Position numbers and translations under genes: made by a program. The notes under the pieces were generated by a model. That model was not told the origin of the DNA. It saw only the letters and a list, made by a program, of their open reading frames with translations, and made no database searches. Shown one piece after another: positions 5,553 to 9,724 of a stretch of 9,724 nucleotides of DNA (the first letter of the stretch is position 1; every line of letters begins with the position of its first letter). This DNA comes from an uncultured Dialister sp. (GTDB lineage Bacteria; Bacillota; Negativicutes; Veillonellales; Dialisteraceae), in assembly GCF_900541605.1 (NCBI RefSeq), contig NZ_UQKJ01000073.1, forward strand, positions 1 to 9,724, given 5' to 3'.

Positions 5553-6227
5553 TTATGCGAAATCAGGAAATTTCTTCCGGCAGATAGCGATGATGGCTTC
5601 TGCCGTGCCTTCCAGGGTAAGGTCTCCGTTATCCAGGAGTACCGCATCGTCCGCCTGTTTCAGGGGAGAGATTTCCCGGTGGCTGTCCAGGTAGTCTCGG
5701 CGGCTGATTTCCTTTTCCACGTCTTCCATGGTCATGTCCGGGTGCCCTTCGGTGAGTTCCTTGAACCGCCGGATGGCCCTGGTGTGGACGGAGGCGGTGA
5801 GGAAAATTTTCACATCCGCATGGGGCAGGACGGTGGTGCCGATGTCCCGGCCGTCCAGCACGATGCCCCCCTTCTCCCCCAGTTTCCGCTGGATGGCGGT
5901 CATGGCGGAGCGGACGCCGGCGATGGCGGACACTGCGGATACGTGGGAAGAGACTTCAGGCGTACGGATGAAGGGGGTCACGTCTTTGCCGTCCACGATG
6001 ACGTGCATGGTGTCTTCTTTGGGAATGACTTCCATGTCCAGTTTTGCCGCCATGTCTGCGATGGCATCGTCATCGGTGAGTTTTCTCTCGAGGGCTTCGT
6101 AAGTGACGGCCCGGTACATGGCGCCGGTATCGAGGTAGGCATAGCCCAGGCGGGCTGCCAGGATTTTGGAAACACTGCTTTTCCCTGCGCCTGCAGGTCC
6201 ATCAATAGCAATAGATAACTTTTTCAT
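5553..6227 (-). CDS. cmk: Cytidylate kinase
   Basis: Cmk phosphorylates CMP and dCMP with ATP, recycling the CMP released by RNA turnover and phospholipid synthesis. The 224-residue protein is close to the family length. It has the P-loop GPAGAGKSS (10-18), the nucleotide-monophosphate site LDTGAMYRA (32-40), the GRDIGT motif (126-131) and a C-terminal arginine-rich lid with RDYLDSHREISPL (about 178-190) before the ADDAVLLDN segment. ATG 6227 overlaps the preceding stop as ATGA, and AAAGGAG lies just upstream, so translation is probably coupled. Linkage to an S1 protein gene is widespread in bacteria and is preserved here with plsC between. Confidence 0.97.
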   Translation of the reverse strand: MKKLSIAIDGPAGAGKSSVSKILAARLGYAYLDTGAMYRAVTYEALERKLTDDDAIADMAAKLDMEVIPKEDTMHVIVDGKDVTPFIRTPEVSSHVSAVSAIAGVRSAMTAIQRKLGEKGGIVLDGRDIGTTVLPHADVKIFLTASVHTRAIRRFKELTEGHPDMTMEDVEKEISRRDYLDSHREISPLKQADDAVLLDNGDLTLEGTAEAIIAICRKKFPDFA

Positions 6228-7477
6228 TCTGACTCCTTTACTGCGGACAGGGCTGCCAGGTGGCCTGTGGAAAATGCGGCCTGCAGGTTGTATCCGCCGG
6301 TGTAGGCATGGATATCCAGCACTTCTCCTGCCAGATAGAGATGCTTTATAATTTTCGACTCCATGGTGGAGGGATTGACTTCTTTCACAGAAACGCCGCC
6401 GGCTGTCACGATGGCTTCGGAAATGGGCCGGGTGCCGACGATGGTGAGGGGCATTTTCTTCATGGCCTGCACCAGTGCCAGCCGCTGGCCCTTCTTCAGT
6501 TCGCTCACCGGCAGGTCCCGGGGAATTTCTGCCAGTGCAAGAATCGTATCGATCATGCGGTGGGGCATGAGATCCACCAGGGCCCCGGCCATCTGCTTCA
6601 GGTGGTATTTCTCCAGGTCCCGGAGCACCCGCTTATCCAGTACGTCCCGGGTAAGGGCGGGCTTGAGGTCGATAGCCCCTTTCACCGCATGGCCCTGGGA
6701 AATCCAGAGGGATACCTTGTCCGACAGGGACAGGACAATGGGTCCGGATATGCCGAAATGGGTGAAAATCATTTCGCCGAACTCTTCGGCCTTCCGCCGT
6801 CCCCCGCCGTCCACGGAGAGGGTGACGTTCTTCAGGGATATGCCCTGAAGCTCCCTGCAGTACAGTTCGCTGCAGACCAGGGGAATCAGGGCGGGCCGGA
6901 TGGTGGTCACTTTATGGCCCAGCTCCCGGGCCATGGCATAGCCGTCACCGGTGGAACCGGTCCTCGGATAGGAGGCGCCGCCGGTGGTGAGAATCACCGC
7001 ATCCGCAGGGTAACGGCCTTTATCGGTCACAACGCCGGCGGCCCGGCCCTGGTCATTTATGATATGGCGCACCGGCTCTTCCAGGTGGAGCTGGACCTTT
7101 TCTTTCTTCAGGAGATCCATGAACAGGTGCCGCACTTCCTGGGCATCGTCGCTCTGGGGAAATACCCGGCCGCCCCGTTCCACCTTCGTGGCCAGGCCCC
7201 AGCTGTGGAAGAGGAGGAGCAGGTCTTCGTTATCAAACTTTTCATAGGCGCTGTAGAGGAATTTCCCGTTTCCCGGGGTCTTTGCGATGAAATCCATGAT
7301 GGGGGCGCTGTTTGTCAGGTTGCAGCGGCCCTTGCCGGTGATGCCCATCTTGAGGCCCACCTTCGGCATTTTTTCAAAAAGCAGGACCTCCGCCCCTGCC
7401 CCTGCTGCGGTGACAGCGGCCAGGAGGCCGGCTACGCCGCCGCCGACGACGGCGATCCGTTTAGCGGTAGAGCTCAT
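6224..7477 (-). CDS. HI0933/YhiN-family FAD-dependent oxidoreductase, function unassigned
   Basis: This 417-residue flavoprotein belongs to the HI0933/YhiN family, variously labelled NAD(P)/FAD-dependent oxidoreductase or aminoacetone oxidase-like; the physiological substrate is not settled and I do not assign one. Residues 8-36 form the Rossmann FAD-binding unit (GGGVAG at 12-17, acidic E35 at the end of strand 2). Family signatures follow: GKGRCNLTN (48-56), GGRVFPQSDDA (near 102), a FTHFGISGP segment, and the C-terminal AGEVLDIHAYTGGYNLQ flavin-contacting stretch. ATG 7477 lies 17 bases inside the end of rluB, with GGAGGAGGT about 11 bases upstream. This gene is commonly found just upstream of cmk in Clostridia-type genomes, which supports a housekeeping rather than horizontally acquired role. 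Confidence 0.93.
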   Translation of the reverse strand: MSSTAKRIAVVGGGVAGLLAAVTAAGAGAEVLLFEKMPKVGLKMGITGKGRCNLTNSAPIMDFIAKTPGNGKFLYSAYEKFDNEDLLLLFHSWGLATKVERGGRVFPQSDDAQEVRHLFMDLLKKEKVQLHLEEPVRHIINDQGRAAGVVTDKGRYPADAVILTTGGASYPRTGSTGDGYAMARELGHKVTTIRPALIPLVCSELYCRELQGISLKNVTLSVDGGGRRKAEEFGEMIFTHFGISGPIVLSLSDKVSLWISQGHAVKGAIDLKPALTRDVLDKRVLRDLEKYHLKQMAGALVDLMPHRMIDTILALAEIPRDLPVSELKKGQRLALVQAMKKMPLTIVGTRPISEAIVTAGGVSVKEVNPSTMESKIIKHLYLAGEVLDIHAYTGGYNLQAAFSTGHLAALSAVKESE

Positions 7478-8183
7478 ATAATTTTCGAACCTCCTCCGAT
7501 GTGAGGCGGCGGTAACCGCCCCGGGACAGTCCGTCCATGGTCAGGAATCCATATTTCGTCCGGACCAGGCCGAAGACGGGATAGTGGTAGGCCGCCATCA
7601 TCTTGCGGATTTCCCGGTTCTTCCCTTCATGGAGGACCATGCGGACCTTTGTCTTATTCTTTTCTTTATTGTATTCCAGCACTTCGATTTCACAGGGCGC
7701 CGTAATGCCCGTATCGATGCGGACGCCTCTGGACATTTTGTCCGCCAGCTTCATGGAATACCGGCCCCGTACCGTGACTTCATAGGTCTTTTCCACTTCG
7801 TGGCTCGGATGGGTGAGGATGTAATCCAGGTCCCCGTCGTTGGTCATGATGAGGAGCCCTTCGGAATGGTAGTCCAGCCGTCCTACGGGGAATATGCGCT
7901 CCCGGACCGTGCGGAAATAGTCCATCACCGTCCGCCGGCCCTGGGGGTCGGACACCGAGGTGATCACGTTATCGGGCTTGTAGAAGAGGAAATATTTTTT
8001 CCTTTCCGGCTTCACCGTTTCCCCGTTCACTTCGATGCGGTCCTTCACGGGATCCGCCTCGCTGCCCAGTTCCCGGACTATCTGCCCGTTCACCGTGACT
8101 TTCCCGGCTTCGATCATTTCTTCCGCTTTCCTGCGGGAGCAGATGCCGGCCTGGCTCAATATTTTCTGTAACCGTTCTTTCAA
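7461..8183 (-). CDS. rluB: RluB-type 23S rRNA pseudouridine synthase
   Basis: The enzyme converts a uridine of 23S rRNA to pseudouridine during ribosome maturation. The 240-residue protein has an N-terminal S4 RNA-binding domain (about 2-60, SRRKAEEMIEAGKVTVNG) and an RsuA/RluB/E/F catalytic domain. The catalytic aspartate is D104 in GRLDYHSEGLLIMTNDG, and GKNREIRKM (about 192-200) is the second family signature. The length matches B. subtilis RluB. The start is TTG 8183, overlapping the scpB stop as TTGA, with AAGGAG seven bases upstream inside scpB; no ATG lies close by, and the protein aligns from this first residue. The scpA-scpB-rluB order is the classic Firmicutes arrangement. Confidence 0.93.
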   Translation of the reverse strand: MKERLQKILSQAGICSRRKAEEMIEAGKVTVNGQIVRELGSEADPVKDRIEVNGETVKPERKKYFLFYKPDNVITSVSDPQGRRTVMDYFRTVRERIFPVGRLDYHSEGLLIMTNDGDLDYILTHPSHEVEKTYEVTVRGRYSMKLADKMSRGVRIDTGITAPCEIEVLEYNKEKNKTKVRMVLHEGKNREIRKMMAAYHYPVFGLVRTKYGFLTMDGLSRGGYRRLTSEEVRKLYELYR

Positions 8184-8713
8184 AATAAATCTCCTTCGTC
8201 CAGTTTTTCAGACCACCGGGTTTTCAGTTCGTTCACATCGGTGAGGCCGGTGCACTGCAGGAACCGCTTCGTGGTGCCATAGAGGATCGGCCTTCCCGGC
8301 ACATCGAGCCGTCCCCGCTCTTCGATGAGGTCCTTGTCCATGAGGAGGGAAATCACCCGGCCTGCAGACACGCCCCGTATTTTTTCAATTTCCGCCCGGG
8401 TCACCGGTTCCCGGCAGGCCACCACCGCCAGGGTCTCCATGGCCGCCGGAGACAGGGGTGTCTGTTTCCCCAGGAGCGATGAAAGCCAGGAATCGTAGAC
8501 TTTCTTCGTGGCCAGCGAATAGCCGGCGCCCGTATGGTGCAGGGTGATGCCTGAGTCGTCCCTGCTGTATTTTTCTTCCAGAAGATGCAGCGCCTTTTCC
8601 ACGGTCACCGTATCTTCCCCCAGGGCCTCCCCCAGTTCCGAGAGGGAAACGGGGTTGCCCCGGGCAAACAGAAATGCTTCTATCGATGCAGAAAGGCCCG
8701 TAAGCCCTTTCAT
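8180..8713 (-). CDS. scpB: Segregation and condensation protein B
   Basis: ScpB is a winged-helix kite protein that binds ScpA and, with SMC, forms the bacterial condensin that compacts and helps segregate the chromosome. The 177-residue product carries the family blocks LSPAAMETLAVVA (87-99), a Pro-Val-Thr-Arg-x-Glu-Ile segment leading into the IRGV motif (103-115), and GRLDVPGRPILYGTT (134-148). It is slightly shorter than B. subtilis ScpB because the acidic C-terminal tail is brief. ATG 8713 overlaps the scpA stop as ATGA, with GGAGG six bases upstream, so the two partners are probably made by coupled translation. Confidence 0.96.
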   Translation of the reverse strand: MKGLTGLSASIEAFLFARGNPVSLSELGEALGEDTVTVEKALHLLEEKYSRDDSGITLHHTGAGYSLATKKVYDSWLSSLLGKQTPLSPAAMETLAVVACREPVTRAEIEKIRGVSAGRVISLLMDKDLIEERGRLDVPGRPILYGTTKRFLQCTGLTDVNELKTRWSEKLDEGDLF

Positions 8714-9423
8714 AGACTGCCTCCTTCAATCATAAAACCGCCGGCCCCATCAAGGATCCGGGCCTTTCCCAGCCGGATGAGTTCCAGAAGGGCCAGGAAA
8801 GCCACGGCCAGGTGGAGCCTGGTCTTTTTCTTCTTCAGATACTCCGTGAACCGCACCCTCTTCCCGGCGCCCAGGGCTTCCTGCCACTGCCGGATTTCTT
8901 CATCCAGCGATACTTCCTCCGACGGCATCCACCGTTCCTCTTCCTGGTGGATGGAATCGTAGAGGGAGAAAAAGGCAGCCTGCAGGCGGGCGAGGGAAAT
9001 ACGGCCCCGATAGGCTCCGCTCTTGAAGACCTCCGGTTCCCGCGTGCGGTAGGGCCGCTCCTCGTCCATGAGGTACTCGATGCGGGCCCGGATTTCCTTC
9101 ATCTTCTTGAACTCCTCCAGGGACCGGGAGAGCTCCTGCCGGGGATCTTCCGAGTCATCGGCCTCTTCCTGCCGCTTCTTCGGCAGGAGCATGCGGGACT
9201 TGATGAGAAGCAGGGTGGACGCCATGGCAAAGAAGCTGCTTCCCAGCTCCAGATTGAACTCCCGGGCCTTTTCCAGGTAAGCCAGGTACTGGTCCGTGAT
9301 CAGATGGATCGGAATGTCGTGGATGTCGATCCTGTTCTTCGTGACCAGATGGAGAAGCAGGTCCAGGGGCCCTTCAAAGAGGGGTATATTCACTTCATAT
9401 GGTTCTATCCCGTTTTCTGCCAT
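8710..9423 (-). CDS. scpA: Segregation and condensation protein A
   Basis: ScpA is the kleisin subunit that bridges SMC heads and recruits ScpB in the condensin complex. The 237-residue protein opens with the signature FEGPLDLLLHLV (about 16-27), continues with an N-terminal helical SMC-binding region including SFFAMASTLLLIKSRMLLP (about 63-81), an acidic linker, and a C-terminal winged helix (about 190-230, VAFLALLELIRLGKA). I chose ATG 9423 because AAAGGA lies seven bases upstream and the family begins close to this point; GTG 9456 and ATG 9444 extend the frame but have no ribosome binding site. It is the first gene of the right-hand string. No convincing promoter could be fixed upstream. 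Confidence 0.96.
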   Translation of the reverse strand: MAENGIEPYEVNIPLFEGPLDLLLHLVTKNRIDIHDIPIHLITDQYLAYLEKAREFNLELGSSFFAMASTLLLIKSRMLLPKKRQEEADDSEDPRQELSRSLEEFKKMKEIRARIEYLMDEERPYRTREPEVFKSGAYRGRISLARLQAAFFSLYDSIHQEEERWMPSEEVSLDEEIRQWQEALGAGKRVRFTEYLKKKKTRLHLAVAFLALLELIRLGKARILDGAGGFMIEGGSL

Positions 9424-9529
9424 CCGGATGTCCTTTCTCTTCATGGGCACACTCACCCATCATGTCTTATACATAGTAACATAAGTAGGCCCTGACGGGT
9501 AGTGTGTGGATGGGTATCCGGCTGAACCT

Positions 9530-9631
9530 ATGGATGGGGCATAAGGGTTGTGGATGAACTGCGCTTCCCTTGTTCACCGGGTTGTGGGCGCTGCGCGCCG
9601 GGGGCATAAGGTGGAATGGCGGCTGTGCCGC
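9530..9631. repeat. Palindromic intergenic element, partial copy 2
   Basis: Positions 9530-9614 align with 4701-4784 of copy 1; by eye 70 of 85 columns match. The outer arm sequence CATAAGGGTTGTGG (9540-9553) is present, and it matches the inverted right arm of copy 1 better than its left arm. The hairpin GGTGC-TTC-GCACC of copy 1 is GGCGC-TGC-GCGCC here (9588-9600), with both sides of one base pair changed together. A different small hairpin follows, GCGGC-TGT-GCCGC (9619-9631). After that, similarity stops, so this copy is truncated, recombined or simply different in its right half. It lies just upstream of scpA. Confidence 0.7.
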
Positions 9632-9652
9632 TAAGAGAAATGTACGCCGCCT

Positions 9653-9724
9653 TCAGGTGACCGTTTGTCCAACAGCCACCGCTTCAACGAGCGCCCGCCT
9701 GATCCTATCAACATTGACGATGTA
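9653..9724 (-). other. Possible 3' end of an upstream gene, unidentified
   Basis: One minus-strand frame is open from the window edge to a TGA at 9655-9653. It would encode a 23-residue C-terminus ending VEAVAVGQTVT. The region follows the point where the repeat copy loses similarity, and its orientation agrees with the rest of the window. No family was recognised, and an open frame this short is expected by chance, so this is only a candidate. Confidence 0.15.

Noticed and set aside
9424..9456. GTG start at 9456 or ATG at 9444 for scpA
   Set aside because: No ribosome binding site precedes them, while AAAGGA lies seven bases before ATG 9423, which also matches the usual N-terminus.

Overview
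This window is a compact housekeeping stretch from a bacterium of the Firmicutes/Bacillota, most likely a moderately GC-rich anaerobe of the Negativicutes or a related Clostridia-type lineage. That placement rests on three things: a fused ispH-rpsA gene, the gene order (FAD protein)-cmk-plsC-ispH/rpsA, and AGGAGG-type ribosome binding sites with frequent TTG starts. It is an inference; no rRNA gene is present. All nine complete genes and one partial gene lie on the minus strand, so they are transcribed from the right end toward the left. No tRNA, rRNA, CRISPR or transposase gene was recognised.

Right block (about 9423 to 4935). scpA, scpB, rluB, a HI0933-family flavoprotein gene, cmk and plsC form a tightly packed, probably co-transcribed string. 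The junctions are ATGA, TTGA, a 17-base overlap, ATGA and a 12-base gap. The products serve chromosome condensation and segregation, rRNA pseudouridylation, CMP recycling and phosphatidic acid synthesis. An intergenic gap of about 340 bases follows. It holds a large multi-hairpin palindromic element (4702-4908) and then an AT-rich promoter-like stretch.

Middle (4596 to 2657). A single 632-residue fusion joins the isoprenoid enzyme IspH to four S1 RNA-binding domains. It ends at a textbook intrinsic terminator. At the exact domain boundary an AGGAGGT motif precedes an in-frame ATG, so a free S1 protein may also be made from the same mRNA.

Intergenic region 2153-2656. About 500 bases hold no gene but are unusually structured. 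There are several tandem arrays of different 7-base units, nearly all of the form (T/G/C)AGNNNN. A duplicated module carries a GCCGC hairpin, a shared 19-base sequence and a TAGCT heptamer array. There is also an orphan terminator-like hairpin.

Left block (2152 to 1). A near-consensus sigma-70-type promoter drives der, plsY and the start of gpsA, with overlapping or near-overlapping junctions. PlsC and PlsY are the two glycerolipid acyltransferases and GpsA makes their glycerol-3-phosphate substrate, so the window holds much of the phosphatidic-acid route. The gpsA reading frame looks authentic for only its first 14 or so codons and then stops resembling the family, which suggests a rearrangement or assembly join at the window edge.

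The protein-coding part is ordinary. The most interesting material is the two families of intergenic repeats and the internal start signal in ispH-rpsA.
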